The notes: a model not told the origin generated them from the letters alone. A stretch of 64,000 nt of DNA from Sva-25 sp037385685 (GCA_037385685.1 JARRMW010000016.1:1-64000); one strand, 5' to 3'. Positions 26,550 to 35,758 are shown, numbered from the stretch's first letter. Numbers and translations are program-made.

Positions 26550-28619
26550 TCAACCGTTTCTTGCCCTCCTTTGCCTTGCATGGAGAAGCAGCAGGATGGC
26601 TGCGAGAAAAATGATCTCGATGCCCATTGCGCCCCCGCCGTGAGACGCACCTCCTCCATGAGACGCGCGCGGCGTTGAAGAGATCGGCGCATGTGCATCC
26701 ACGCGCCGGTTCTGCACCGGCGCTGACGCGCGCTGCGAAGCGGCTGCCTGCTCCATCTGGCGGCGGTCACGGTTGCGACGCTCGATACCACGCGCCGCGA
26801 ACTGCTCCTCGCGCATGACAACCATCGAGGTGTGATCAGTCACCAGACCATGCTCGACAGCAAGTCCGACAATGGCATCGCGTGAATCGTCATCAGCGCC
26901 AAGGTAGTCGATACGGTCCTGCAACTCGCGGATTTTCGCGTATGCCCACAGACGCTCGATTTCAGGATTGCTTGTCTCCACCGCCGGGAAGGGGAAGCTG
27001 GTTGTATAGCGCTTCTCCTGCCCTGAGATCTTGCCGGCCAGGGAGAGGTCTGCCGTGCCATCGCCAAAGTAATGACCGAGCACCACGAGTTGCCCACCAC
27101 GATAGAGCGATCGCGGCGTTGCCGGTGTGAGGTCCGCAACCTTGATGCCACGAATTTGCAGGGCAAGATCGTGCAGTGCCTCGTGAGAGACCTTGCTCGT
27201 AAACTCCATGAGCTTGCCGTCGATATCGTCGCTGTTGGAGACGCTCACGGCCAAACCGTTCGAGACCTGCGCCATCGCCTCGAGCAGCGGACGGTTGCTG
27301 CCGTTGCCCATGACAGCCGTGAAAAGACGTACGTCATGCTGTTTCATGAGATCGATGAACTCGCGCTTTTCAGTCACCCCGACATTGGCTTCGCCGTCCG
27401 TGACCAGCACGATGGCACTGGTCCTGTCGGCATCGAGGCTGTCGAGCCCTCTGTTCAGGCCGGCAAAAAGATTGGTGCCCCCGTCTACAGATGAGACCGC
27501 AAGCCTCTCGCTCCACCGGGTAATAGCTTCCGGCGTGACACTGATCCAGCCCGGGGTCAGCTCGCTTGCGCTGTTATTGAAACGGATGAAGCGAAACCGG
27601 TCTTTGGTGCCGAGCTTGCCAAGCGCACGCTGCACGCCATCGACGAGTGTCTGGTACTTGCCCCGCATGGATCCGGACATGTCGAGCACGAAGACCCAGT
27701 CACGCCCCTCCGCGATTGGCGCAAGATCATCACCGGGCGTCAGGGTCAGCATGAAAGTGCCACGCTCTTTACCGGGCTCACGATAGCTGACGAGATCGAC
27801 CGAACCTGGCAGCCCCTCCTTCAATCGCCAGTAGACGACGATGTCACGGTCGAGACGCATCGGCTGCTTCTCCTGCCCCTGTCCGGAGAGGGGGTCCTCT
27901 CCAACGACTCCGCCCCCTGACTGCGCAATCTCGGCCTGCCACTCCTTTTCATCCTGACTCGAAATCACAGCCTGCGGATGCTCAGGAAGACGCAGTGCCG
28001 TGACGGGATAGCCCGAACGCAGCGTCAGACTGAACGAGAAATCCTCCTCTACAACGGGATCGTTGTTCCAGAAGGCAAGCGCCCTGTCATCCGTCTCGCC
28101 ATCCTCGAGGGGATAGACATAACGGCCGATACCGGTGTCGATATGCGCAGGCTGCATGTAGACGAGACGGATACGCGTCTCGCTGCTGGCGCGCACCGGC
28201 GAGACCGAAACCTCGAAGCGGTAGTGCTGCTGCTTCTCGGTGATGCCCGCCTCGCGGCCCGCGGACTTCTCCTCCTCGTAGAGTCGGCGCGCCTCCTGGC
28301 GTTCGAAGACTTCCCCGGTAACGGGTTGACCATCGATCCAGATCGTGAACTCGGAAACCGCTCCCTTTTCGGGTACCGGAAAGGCATACACAGCTTCCAG
28401 GTCAGTCGGGTTGGGATTACTGAAGACCTGATCGACTTGGGTGATGGCATAACCGTCCTCGATGGTCACCTCGACATGATGCGAACGAATCTCCGGTGCT
28501 GCCATGGAGCTGTCTTTCGGCGTCAGCAGTCCGGCCGCCAGTGCGCTCGTTGCGCTAACGACCAGCAGAAACAGTGTGGCCATCGCTGTTGCGGTGAGCC
28601 GTTTGAGCAATGTTTTCAT
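26550..28619 (-). CDS. VIT and von Willebrand A domain surface protein with GlyGly-CTERM-like tail
   Basis: 689 residues. A signal peptide (to about residue 29) is followed by a VIT domain (about 37-165) and a VWA domain (about 305-490) with an intact MIDAS start DMSGSM (Asp312). Similar proteins are called marine proteobacterial sortase targets. The C-terminus has a Ser/Pro/His/Gly linker, SHGGGASHGGGAMG, then one hydrophobic helix and an Arg-rich end (HARQRRARNG). This three-part tail resembles GlyGly-CTERM (rhombosortase) signals rather than LPxTG. No sortase or rhombosortase is adjacent. It probably acts in adhesion or inter-protein binding at the cell surface. A broken HTH gene is divergent from it. 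Confidence 0.82.
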   Translation of the reverse strand: MKTLLKRLTATAMATLFLLVVSATSALAAGLLTPKDSSMAAPEIRSHHVEVTIEDGYAITQVDQVFSNPNPTDLEAVYAFPVPEKGAVSEFTIWIDGQPVTGEVFERQEARRLYEEEKSAGREAGITEKQQHYRFEVSVSPVRASSETRIRLVYMQPAHIDTGIGRYVYPLEDGETDDRALAFWNNDPVVEEDFSFSLTLRSGYPVTALRLPEHPQAVISSQDEKEWQAEIAQSGGGVVGEDPLSGQGQEKQPMRLDRDIVVYWRLKEGLPGSVDLVSYREPGKERGTFMLTLTPGDDLAPIAEGRDWVFVLDMSGSMRGKYQTLVDGVQRALGKLGTKDRFRFIRFNNSASELTPGWISVTPEAITRWSERLAVSSVDGGTNLFAGLNRGLDSLDADRTSAIVLVTDGEANVGVTEKREFIDLMKQHDVRLFTAVMGNGSNRPLLEAMAQVSNGLAVSVSNSDDIDGKLMEFTSKVSHEALHDLALQIRGIKVADLTPATPRSLYRGGQLVVLGHYFGDGTADLSLAGKISGQEKRYTTSFPFPAVETSNPEIERLWAYAKIRELQDRIDYLGADDDSRDAIVGLAVEHGLVTDHTSMVVMREEQFAARGIERRNRDRRQMEQAAASQRASAPVQNRRVDAHAPISSTPRASHGGGASHGGGAMGIEIIFLAAILLLLHARQRRARNG

Positions 28620-28756
28620 GGTTGATCTCCTGAATGGAAAACCCTTTCGAACCCGGCGGGTTCACTCTCAGGATTAACCAGAAGACCGATATGCGCTACA
28701 CATTCTCAATTTGTGCCACAATATCGAACAAGGAGTATCAAATAACGAGACTTTTT

Positions 28757-29433
28757 ATGGCTTTTGCACAGGAACTCATCGACACGCTGAAACGGGAACT
28801 GCGCACCCGACGCGTCACTTACGCCGAGATTGCCCGGGAATTGCAGTTATCCGAATCGAGCATCAAGCGCCTTTTCAGCGAGGGGGACATGAGCCTGAGC
28901 CGACTCGAAACCATCTGTGCGTTGGTCGAGCTCGATATCGCACAGCTTGCGACCAGGACGACCGAGCAGCGTCGTCACGTTCATACCCTGACGCGCGAGC
29001 AGGAAGAGACACTCGTCGGTGACGAGAAACTGCTGCTGCTGACCCGCACCAGGGACAGCGCATGCTCGTGCAGCTCGACCGCATGCAGATCATCGAACTG
29101 CTGCCCGAAAACCGTGTACGCATCCGGCTCTCCCCGGATTTCCAGTGGCTGCCGGACGGCCCGATCCAGCACTTCTTCGAACGCGAGGTACAGAGCGACT
29201 TTTTCAGCTCGAATTTCACGGGCGACGGGGAACTGAGGCTCGTCATGAATGGCTGGATGTCGCTGCACGGCATCCGCGCCTTTCACGAGAACATGCGACG
29301 GCTGGCGAAGGAGTTCGACTTGCAGATCAAGAGCGACCGTCACGTACCGGTCGAGGAGCGCCGTGGCACCACCATGGTCGTGGCAGTCCGCCCCTGGTCA
29401 CTCGAGATGTTCGAAAAGCATGTCCGAAAGTGA
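28757..29433 (+). pseudogene. Broken HTH transcriptional regulator (internal deletion with frameshift)
   Basis: The 5' part from the ATG at 28757 encodes a helix-turn-helix domain (YAEIARELQLSESSIKRLF, about residues 23-41) and runs to KLLLLT at about 29043. The 3' part is in another frame: from about 29041 to 29433 it gives MLVQLDRMQIIELLP and the normal C-terminal domain. In related regulators these pieces are one protein of about 240 residues with some 20 residues between them. So the gene appears to have lost roughly 60 bp and shifted frame near 29043. As read, translation would run to a stop at 29236 with a nonsense tail. It is divergent from the VIT/VWA gene and may have regulated it. 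An assembly error is possible. Confidence 0.75.
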
Positions 29434-29450
29434 ACGCTCAGGATCAGGTA

Positions 29451-30917
29451 TCAGTCAATCCCCAGCGTTGCCCAGATATCGTCGATCCGCTGCTTAACAT
29501 CAGGATCCATGACGATTGGCTCGCCCCACTCGCGGTCGGTCTCACCCTTCCACTTGTTGGTCGCGTCCATGCCAATCTTGGAACCGAGCCCCGAGACCGG
29601 GGAGGCGAAATCGAGATAGTCGATCGGTGTATTCTCGACCAGCGTGATGTCACGCGCCGGATCCATGCGCGTTGTCATGGCCCAGATCACGTCGTTCCAG
29701 TCGCGCACGTTGACGTCGTCATCGGTGACGATCACGAACTTGGTGTACATGAACTGGCGCAGGAAGGACCAGACGCCGAACATGACGCGCTTGGCGTGCC
29801 CGGGGTACTGCTTCTTCATGCTGACCACCGCCATGCGGTAGGAGCAGCCCTCGGGCGGTAGATAGAAGTCGACGATCTCGGGGAACTGCTTCTGCAAGAT
29901 GGGTACGAACACCTCGTTGAGTGCCACGCCGAGGATCGCCGGCTCGTCGGGCGGACGGCCTGTGTAGGTGCTGTGATAGATCGGCTTGTCGCGCATGGTG
30001 ATGCGTTCGATCGTGAAGACCGGGAAACTCTCGACCTCGTTGTAATAACCGGTGTGATCACCGAAGGGGCCTTCGGGTGCTTCATCGTCCGGATGCAGGT
30101 GACCCTCGAGCACGATCTCGGCTGAAGCCGGCACCTGCAAATCGTTACCGATGCACTGTGTCACTTCCGTTCGGCTGCCGCGCAACAGACCGGCGAAGGC
30201 ATACTCCGACAGCGTGTCGGGCACCGGCGTGACAGCGCCGAGGATGGTCGCCGGATCGGCGCCGAGCGCGACGGAGATCGGAAAGGGCTCGCCCGGATGG
30301 TTCTGCTGCCATTCGCGAAAATCGAGCGCACCGCCGCGATGCGCGAGCCAGCGCATGATGACGCGGTTGCGGCCGATCACTTGCATGCGATAGATACCGA
30401 GATTCTGGCGCGGCTTGTCCGGACCACGCGTGACGACCAGTCCCCAGGTAATCAGCGGACCGGCATCGCCGGGCCAGCATGTCTGCACGGGAATCTTGCC
30501 GATATCGACCTCGTCGCCTTCCCTGACATGCTTCTGGCATGGCGCACCCTTGATCTTCTTCGGCGCCATGTCGAGCACCTTCCTGAAGATCGGCAGCTTT
30601 TCCCAGGCGTCCTTCATCCCTTTCGGCGGATCAGGCTGCTTGAGCTGCGCCAGCAATTTGCCAACCTCGCGCAGCGCCTCGACCGATTCCTCGCCCATCC
30701 CGAGCGCCACGCGTCGCGGGGTGCCGAAGAGATTGCCGAGCAGTGGCATGTCAGAGCCTTTCACCTTCTCGAACAGCAGCGCAGGGCCACCGGCCTTGAG
30801 GGTACGATCGCAGATCTCGGTCACTTCCAGGCGGGGATCGACTTCGACACTGACACGCCTGAGCTCGCCGAGTTTTTCAAGCTGGTCGATGAAGTCTCTG
30901 AGGTCCTTGTATTGCAT
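29451..30917 (-). CDS. ubiD: UbiD, 4-hydroxy-3-polyprenylbenzoate decarboxylase
   Basis: 488 residues, near the E. coli length (497). A prenyl-FMN-dependent decarboxylase in ubiquinone synthesis. Typical text: MQYKDLRDFIDQLEKLGEL, the RMQVIGRN region and the C-terminal TPIDYLDFASP. Cofactor-supplying ubiX is not seen in the window. It overlaps nothing: the broken regulator ends 17 bases from its stop (convergent). Confidence 0.95.
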   Translation of the reverse strand: MQYKDLRDFIDQLEKLGELRRVSVEVDPRLEVTEICDRTLKAGGPALLFEKVKGSDMPLLGNLFGTPRRVALGMGEESVEALREVGKLLAQLKQPDPPKGMKDAWEKLPIFRKVLDMAPKKIKGAPCQKHVREGDEVDIGKIPVQTCWPGDAGPLITWGLVVTRGPDKPRQNLGIYRMQVIGRNRVIMRWLAHRGGALDFREWQQNHPGEPFPISVALGADPATILGAVTPVPDTLSEYAFAGLLRGSRTEVTQCIGNDLQVPASAEIVLEGHLHPDDEAPEGPFGDHTGYYNEVESFPVFTIERITMRDKPIYHSTYTGRPPDEPAILGVALNEVFVPILQKQFPEIVDFYLPPEGCSYRMAVVSMKKQYPGHAKRVMFGVWSFLRQFMYTKFVIVTDDDVNVRDWNDVIWAMTTRMDPARDITLVENTPIDYLDFASPVSGLGSKIGMDATNKWKGETDREWGEPIVMDPDVKQRIDDIWATLGID

Positions 30918-31015
30918 GTTGTGAATTTCTTATTGAAAGATTTTTCGGCCTGCAGATGTCTTTTCTTGCAAGGCCGGCCTTAACGTCTTTTTAACAAACA
31001 CCCGGAGACAAGGCC

Positions 31016-31282
31016 ATGAAAACTGTCATAGCAACCACACTGATTCTGTTCGCTTCAACTACTTCGGCCGACTGGGAAGCGGCATGGGGCACCGATGAAC
31101 TCATGATCAACCACGAGGGTCACGTTACGCCCCAATCCGCCACGATAGACCCGATCGCTGCCTCCGGTTTCGGCGAAGACAACGCAGAACTCTTTGCCGG
31201 TCATGCGGCCGACGGTATCGGCAAGCATGACCGCACTGCGTTCGACCTCTACTACAACAATCTCTACGACAAGGGCGTATGA
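31016..31282 (+). CDS. Small exported protein of unknown function
   Basis: 88 residues with a signal peptide (MKTVIATTLILFASTTSA) and a GGAG ribosome site. The mature part of about 70 residues is acidic and contains HEGHVTPQSATIDP, AELFAGHAADGIGKHDR and a final YYNNLYDKGV. Similar short periplasmic proteins occur in proteobacteria without known role. I do not recognise a family. An inverted repeat element follows its stop. Confidence 0.6.
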   Translation: MKTVIATTLILFASTTSADWEAAWGTDELMINHEGHVTPQSATIDPIAASGFGEDNAELFAGHAADGIGKHDRTAFDLYYNNLYDKGV

Positions 31283-31304
31283 GTTGAAACAGGAAGAGTA
31301 ACAA

Positions 31305-31376
31305 GGGGTCAGAGTAAAAACTCACAGGCCGGCATTGAGGTTCCGGGCAACATGAAAGTGTTTTTACTCTGACCCC
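31305..31376. repeat. Dispersed inverted repeat (REP/RAYT-type), copy 1
   Basis: GGGGTCAGAGTAAAAAC (31305-31321) and its exact reverse complement (31360-31376), 38-base centre. It lies between convergent genes and could act as a two-way terminator. The same outer arms recur at 33554 and, degenerate, at 35185. Confidence 0.8.
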
Positions 31377-31389
31377 GATCAGCGGGGGA

Positions 31390-33441
31390 TCAGGCCGCGA
31401 TTCCCGAATGCCGTAACAGCGGCTCGACCTCGGGCTTGCGTCCGCGGAAGGCAACGAACAGATCCATCGCATCTGCCGACCCGCCCTTCTCGAGGATATT
31501 CTCGCGAAAAGCGCGCCCCGCCTCCAGGTTGAAGACACCCTTCTCCTCGAACAGCGAGAAGGCATCAGCAGAGAGCACTTCTGCCCACTTGTAGCTGTAA
31601 TAGCCCGCCGCGTAACCACCCGCAAAAATGTGCGAGAAGCCGTGTGCGAAACGGTTCCACTCGGGCGGTCTGACGACGGCGACCTGGTCGCGAACGGCTT
31701 CGGCAAACTCCAGCACACGCCCCCCCTTTTCCGGGTCATACTCCATGTGCAGACGGAAATCGAACAGCGCGAACTCGAGCTGGCGCATCATCTGCATGGC
31801 CGACTGGAAATTCTTAGCCGCGATCATGCGTTCGTAAAGATCGTCCGGAATCTCTTCGCCTGTCTCGTAGTGGCCGGAAACCACCTCCAGCGCCTCCCGC
31901 TCCCAGCACCAGTTCTCGAGAAACTGGCTCGGCAGCTCGACCGCGTCCCAGGCGACGCCGTTGATTCCGGCCACACCGGGATAATCGATGCGCGTCAGCA
32001 TATGATGCAGGCCGTGGCCGAACTCGTGGAACAGGGTCTCGACCTCGTCATGGGTCAGCAGCGCAGGCTTGTCGCCGACCGGTGGCGAGAAGTTGCAGGT
32101 GAGGTAGGCAACAGGCGTCTGCATGTAGTCGGCAGTGCGGAAACGCACCGCGCACTCGTCCATCCAGGCCCCGCCACGTTTCTTCGGCCGGGCGTAGAGA
32201 TCCAGGTAAAACTGGCCAATGAGCTCGCCGCCTTCACTGTCACGGATTTCGTAGAACAGCACATCCGGGTGCCAGGTATCCACACCGTCGGTCTGCCGGA
32301 TGGTCACATCGAAGAGGCGGCTGACAACATCGAACATCCCCTGCACGACCATCTGCTGCGGGAAGTAGGGCTTCAGCTCTTCCTGGCTGATGTTGTAGCG
32401 CGCCTGGCGCAGTTTCTCCGAATAGTAGGCGACATCCCACGCCTGGAGCCTGTCGACACCATGCTCGTCACGTGCCCAGGCTTCGAGCTCGGCAAATTCC
32501 TGCTCGGCCTGCGGTTTGGAACGCCGCGCGAGATCATTGAGGAAGTCGAGAACCTGCCGCGGGCTCTCGGCCATTTTCTTGGCCAGCGAACGCTCGGCGT
32601 AATTGGAAAAACCGAGCAGCATCGCCGCCTCGTGTCGCAAGGCCAGGATCTCGTCCATCAGTACGCTGTTGTCGTACTCACCTGCATTCGGTCCCTGGTC
32701 GGAGGCGCGCGTCGAGTAGGCGCGATACATCTCGTAGCGAAGGTCCCGGTTATCGGCATAGGTCATGACAGGGTAATAGGACGGAAACTCCAGCGTCAGC
32801 AACCAGCCATCCATATCCCGCTGCTGCGCCGTTTGCCTGGCGAGATCCAGTGCGGAAGGCGGCAGGCCGGCAAGCTCCGATTCATCCGTGATCTGCTTCG
32901 TCCAGGCATGGGTCGCATCGAGCAGGTTCTCACTGAACTTGCTGGTGAGGGTAGAGAGGCGCTCGCTGATCTCCTTGTAGCGCTGCTTTTGTGCCGGCGG
33001 CAGGTCGACGCCGGAGAGATGGAAATCACGCAGGATGTTCTCGAGCATCTTCTTCTGCGCAGCGTCGAGTGATCTGTCACTCTCCTGCACGGATTTGTAG
33101 GCGCGGTAGAGATCGGCGTTCTGACCCATCTCAGTCGCATAGGCCGAGAGCTTCGGCAGACAGGCATTGTAGGCCTCGCGCAACTCGTCGCTGTTGACAA
33201 CCGAATTCATGTGGCTCACCGGCGACCAGGCACGGTTCAGGCGGTCGTCGAGTCTTTCGATGGGTTCGACAAAGTTCTTCCAGTCCGGCTTGTCGACGCT
33301 CTGCAGCAACTGGTTGATCTCGTCGCGGTTTTGCTGCAGCAACGTATCGATCGCGGGCACGACGTGCTCCGGCTTGATACGGCTAAAAGGCGGCAATGTA
33401 AATTCTTCAAGGAGCGGATTATCGGCCATGGTTGTACTCAT
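31390..33441 (-). CDS. prlC: PrlC/OpdA, oligopeptidase A (M3 zinc metallopeptidase)
   Basis: 683 residues, usual length (E. coli 680). A cytoplasmic M3 peptidase that degrades short peptides including cleaved signal peptides. The zinc motif HEFGHGLH is near residue 470, with the downstream Glu in the family position. N-terminus NPLLEEFTLPPF is typical. An alternative start 12 bases downstream (MADN) is equally plausible since neither has a strong ribosome site. Confidence 0.95.
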   Translation of the reverse strand: MSTTMADNPLLEEFTLPPFSRIKPEHVVPAIDTLLQQNRDEINQLLQSVDKPDWKNFVEPIERLDDRLNRAWSPVSHMNSVVNSDELREAYNACLPKLSAYATEMGQNADLYRAYKSVQESDRSLDAAQKKMLENILRDFHLSGVDLPPAQKQRYKEISERLSTLTSKFSENLLDATHAWTKQITDESELAGLPPSALDLARQTAQQRDMDGWLLTLEFPSYYPVMTYADNRDLRYEMYRAYSTRASDQGPNAGEYDNSVLMDEILALRHEAAMLLGFSNYAERSLAKKMAESPRQVLDFLNDLARRSKPQAEQEFAELEAWARDEHGVDRLQAWDVAYYSEKLRQARYNISQEELKPYFPQQMVVQGMFDVVSRLFDVTIRQTDGVDTWHPDVLFYEIRDSEGGELIGQFYLDLYARPKKRGGAWMDECAVRFRTADYMQTPVAYLTCNFSPPVGDKPALLTHDEVETLFHEFGHGLHHMLTRIDYPGVAGINGVAWDAVELPSQFLENWCWEREALEVVSGHYETGEEIPDDLYERMIAAKNFQSAMQMMRQLEFALFDFRLHMEYDPEKGGRVLEFAEAVRDQVAVVRPPEWNRFAHGFSHIFAGGYAAGYYSYKWAEVLSADAFSLFEEKGVFNLEAGRAFRENILEKGGSADAMDLFVAFRGRKPEVEPLLRHSGIAA

Positions 33442-33553
33442 GCGCTTGTTAACAGGATGACTTTATCAAATCGGATGCTTCGTATTTCAAGACAATTGGC
33501 AACAAATTCAAGCGGATTGAATCCGGGGGAATTCGCTTGAGAGTTTGGAGTTT

Positions 33554-33623
33554 GGGGTCAGAGTAAAAACTCACCCGCTTTGACTCTGGATTCCCGATAA
33601 GAAAAAGTTTTTACTCTGACCCC
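33554..33623. repeat. Dispersed inverted repeat (REP/RAYT-type), copy 2
   Basis: GGGGTCAGAGTAAAAACT (33554-33571) and its exact reverse complement (33606-33623), 34-base centre. It lies between the prlC start and the trmL stop. The centre differs from copy 1 while the arms are identical. Confidence 0.82.
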
Positions 33624-33633
33624 AATCTAGAGT

Positions 33634-34098
33634 CTAAAGGCCATGTGCAAACCCGTTCTGCCTCCATGCCTCGTAGAGGATCACGGCGACACTGTTAGCG
33701 AGATTCAGGCTGCGACTTTCGGGCAACATCGGGATGCGGATGCGCTGCTCGGACGGAAGGCTGCCGAGTATTTCTGCAGGCAGCCCGCGTGACTCGGGGC
33801 CGAACAGCAGGTGATCACCCGGGGCGAAGCGTACCTTGGTGTAGCGGGTCGCGGCCTTGGTCGTACAGGCGAAAATCCGTCCCCCGCAGGCACTTTCTCG
33901 CCAGCTTTCAAAATCGGCGTATTCCTTTACAGCGGCATATTCGTGATAATCCAGCCCTGCACGCCGCATGCGCTTGTCGTCAAGATCGAACGCGACCGGA
34001 TGAATCAGGTGCAGACTGCTGCCGGTATTGGCGCAAAGGCGTATGATATTGCCGGTATTCGGCGGAATTTCAGGCTGATAGAGCACGACACGAAACAT
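33634..34098 (-). CDS. trmL: TrmL, tRNA (cytidine/uridine-34-2'-O)-methyltransferase
   Basis: 154 residues, full length for the small SPOUT methyltransferase TrmL, which methylates the ribose at wobble position 34 of tRNA-Leu isoacceptors. Family text: VLYQPEIPPNTGNIIRLCANTG at the N-terminus (split here by position 7-28), LLFGPESRGLP (about residue 97) and LNLANSVAVILYEAWRQ near the end, forming the SAM knot. Its start codon is 5 bases from the divergent pyrD start. Confidence 0.95.
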   Translation of the reverse strand: MFRVVLYQPEIPPNTGNIIRLCANTGSSLHLIHPVAFDLDDKRMRRAGLDYHEYAAVKEYADFESWRESACGGRIFACTTKAATRYTKVRFAPGDHLLFGPESRGLPAEILGSLPSEQRIRIPMLPESRSLNLANSVAVILYEAWRQNGFAHGL

Positions 34099-34103
34099 AG
34101 ATA

Positions 34104-35072
34104 ATGACCTCGGAAACCAACAACCCGCTTGCCGTCGAGTTCTGCGGCATGCACTTCCAGACCCCGCTGGTGCTGCTCTCGGGCTGCGTCGGATTCGGGG
34201 AAGAGTATACCCGTGTCGAGGGCTATTCGAACGCCGATGTCGGTGCCGTTTGTCTCAAGGGCACGACCGGCGAGAAGCGTCTCGGCAACGCCCCGCACCG
34301 TATCTACGAAACCCCGGCCGGCATGCTCAACGCCATCGGCCTGCAGAACCCCGGGGTTCACAAGGTCGTGGACGAGATCCTGCCGACGCTCGATTTCAGC
34401 GAGACACGCTTTATTGCCAATGTTTCAGGCTCGACAATCGAGGAATACGAGGACGTCACGCGCAAGTTCGATGATTCGCCCATCGACGCCATCGAGATCA
34501 ATATCTCCTGCCCCAATGTCAAGGAGGGCGGAGTTGCATTTGGAAATGACCCGGAGATGTCAGCACGCGTCGTCGAGGCCTGTCGCCGTGTCACTGACAA
34601 GCCACTCATCACGAAACTTTCGCCGAACCAGACAGACATTCAGCAGAATGCGCGACTCTGCATCGAGGCGGGAAGCGACGCATTTGCGGTCATCAACACC
34701 CTCATGGGCATGGCGATTGACATCGAATCACGCAGCCCTGTCATCGGTAACAACCAGGGTGGCCTCTCGGGTCCTGCCATCAAGCCGGTCGCACTACTGA
34801 AGACCCATCAGGTCCACCAGGTGTGCCGCGATCACGGCATACCGATCATCGGGCAGGGCGGTGTCACGACACCGAACGATGCGATTGAGTTCCTGATCGC
34901 AGGGGCATCGGCCGTCGGTATTGGCACGGCGCTCTTCTATGACCCGCTGATTTGCCGCAAAATCAATGATGGCATCCGTGATTACCTGCAGCGCCATGAA
35001 ATCCCCACTGTCGAGGAACTGACGGGAACGCTGGCGCTGAACAGCCCGCCACAGCGCGGTTGCGGTTGCTGA
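34104..35072 (+). CDS. Class 1B-like dihydroorotate dehydrogenase (PyrD family)
   Basis: 322 residues. An FMN enzyme that oxidises dihydroorotate to orotate in pyrimidine synthesis. The catalytic base is Cys136 in NISCPNV, typical of soluble class 1 enzymes; class 2 (the usual gammaproteobacterial form) uses Ser. Other motifs are ETPAGMLNAIGLQNPG, GIPIIGQGGV and GASAVGIGTALF. Class 1B normally works with the FeS/FAD subunit PyrK, which is not seen here. The C-terminus ends in CGC after QRG, unlike most relatives. Dihydropyrimidine dehydrogenase-like use of the fold cannot be excluded. Confidence 0.85.
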   Translation: MTSETNNPLAVEFCGMHFQTPLVLLSGCVGFGEEYTRVEGYSNADVGAVCLKGTTGEKRLGNAPHRIYETPAGMLNAIGLQNPGVHKVVDEILPTLDFSETRFIANVSGSTIEEYEDVTRKFDDSPIDAIEINISCPNVKEGGVAFGNDPEMSARVVEACRRVTDKPLITKLSPNQTDIQQNARLCIEAGSDAFAVINTLMGMAIDIESRSPVIGNNQGGLSGPAIKPVALLKTHQVHQVCRDHGIPIIGQGGVTTPNDAIEFLIAGASAVGIGTALFYDPLICRKINDGIRDYLQRHEIPTVEELTGTLALNSPPQRGCGC

Positions 35073-35184
35073 CAAGACAGTCTTGACCACGAAGGACACA
35101 AAGAATACGGAGATGTCATCGCGCCAGTCAGCAGGCTGCCTGCCAGTCTGGCGTCATTTTGACGTGACTGTCGTCTCGGGAAAG

Positions 35185-35255
35185 GGGGCAGAGCAAGAAC
35201 TCTTCCAGTCCCCGGCCATTCACAGACTGGGCGGACGAGTTTTTACCCTGACCCC
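35185..35255. repeat. Dispersed inverted repeat, degenerate copy 3
   Basis: GGGGCAGAGCAAGAACT (35185 onward) pairs imperfectly with AGTTTTTACCCTGACCCC (35238-35255). It matches copies 1 and 2 with several changes, so it is an older copy. Confidence 0.65.
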
Positions 35256-35405
35256 AAACGACTGCGGCAAGGTGCTATCTATATGATTTATATGGGTCCG
35301 GCAGGCAAGCCCGGCGTGGAACCAATGACTTGCCCCCCTCTCCCCTTGGAGAGAAGCATCCCGGCACTCTATCCCTTTTGGGAGGGCGGTTTTCCCTGCC
35401 AGGAA

Positions 35406-35414
35406 TGGTATATT
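35406..35414 (+). promoter_or_regulatory. Candidate extended -10 promoter of the small coiled-coil gene
   Basis: TGGTATATT, 100 bases before the ATG at 35514. No clear -35. Confidence 0.3.
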
Positions 35415-35513
35415 AGCGCCCACTGAATCTTTGGGTCCGCTGCCTCTGACAGGTACCGAGCGGGCTGGAACACCAGGCGCGGATGCGCCCGATCATTTTT
35501 TCGGAGTGAGACA

Positions 35514-35738
35514 ATGAGTGACAAGCAAGCACTGATCGACGAGAAGAACAAGCTGATCGACGAGATGCTCGAGATGCAAAAGCAGTTCATCGAGTTCGAA
35601 CATGCCAACGGCATCAGCGGCAAGGATTACTACTACTCGCAGGATGGCCTGCTCAAGGACTACCGCGAGAAGTACAACGAAATGGCTGTCCGTCTCGTTG
35701 ACATCTCTCACGAAATCGTTGGTTCCTCACGCCTGTAA
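35514..35738 (+). CDS. Small conserved helical protein of unknown function
   Basis: 74 residues, highly charged and predicted almost wholly helical: residues 6-30 (heptad-like KNKLIDEMLEMQKQF) could form a coiled coil, followed by GISGKDYYYSQDG and a second helix. A GGAG ribosome site lies 6 bases upstream and a strong terminator follows, so it is a real gene with its own transcription unit. Function unknown. Confidence 0.72.
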   Translation: MSDKQALIDEKNKLIDEMLEMQKQFIEFEHANGISGKDYYYSQDGLLKDYREKYNEMAVRLVDISHEIVGSSRL

Positions 35739-35758
35739 CCCTCATTACAGCCGGAACC

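Larger units (their letters stand above)
35073..35513. other. Intergenic region with repeat remnants
   Basis: No credible gene. It contains a short ACCACGAAGGACACAAAG repeat-like stretch near 35089, copy 3 of the dispersed inverted repeat (35185-35255) and a candidate promoter at 35406. Confidence 0.5.

Noticed and set aside
31630..33072. 480-codon open frame opposite prlC
   Set aside because: Antisense shadow; long because the GC-rich coding strand lacks stop complements.
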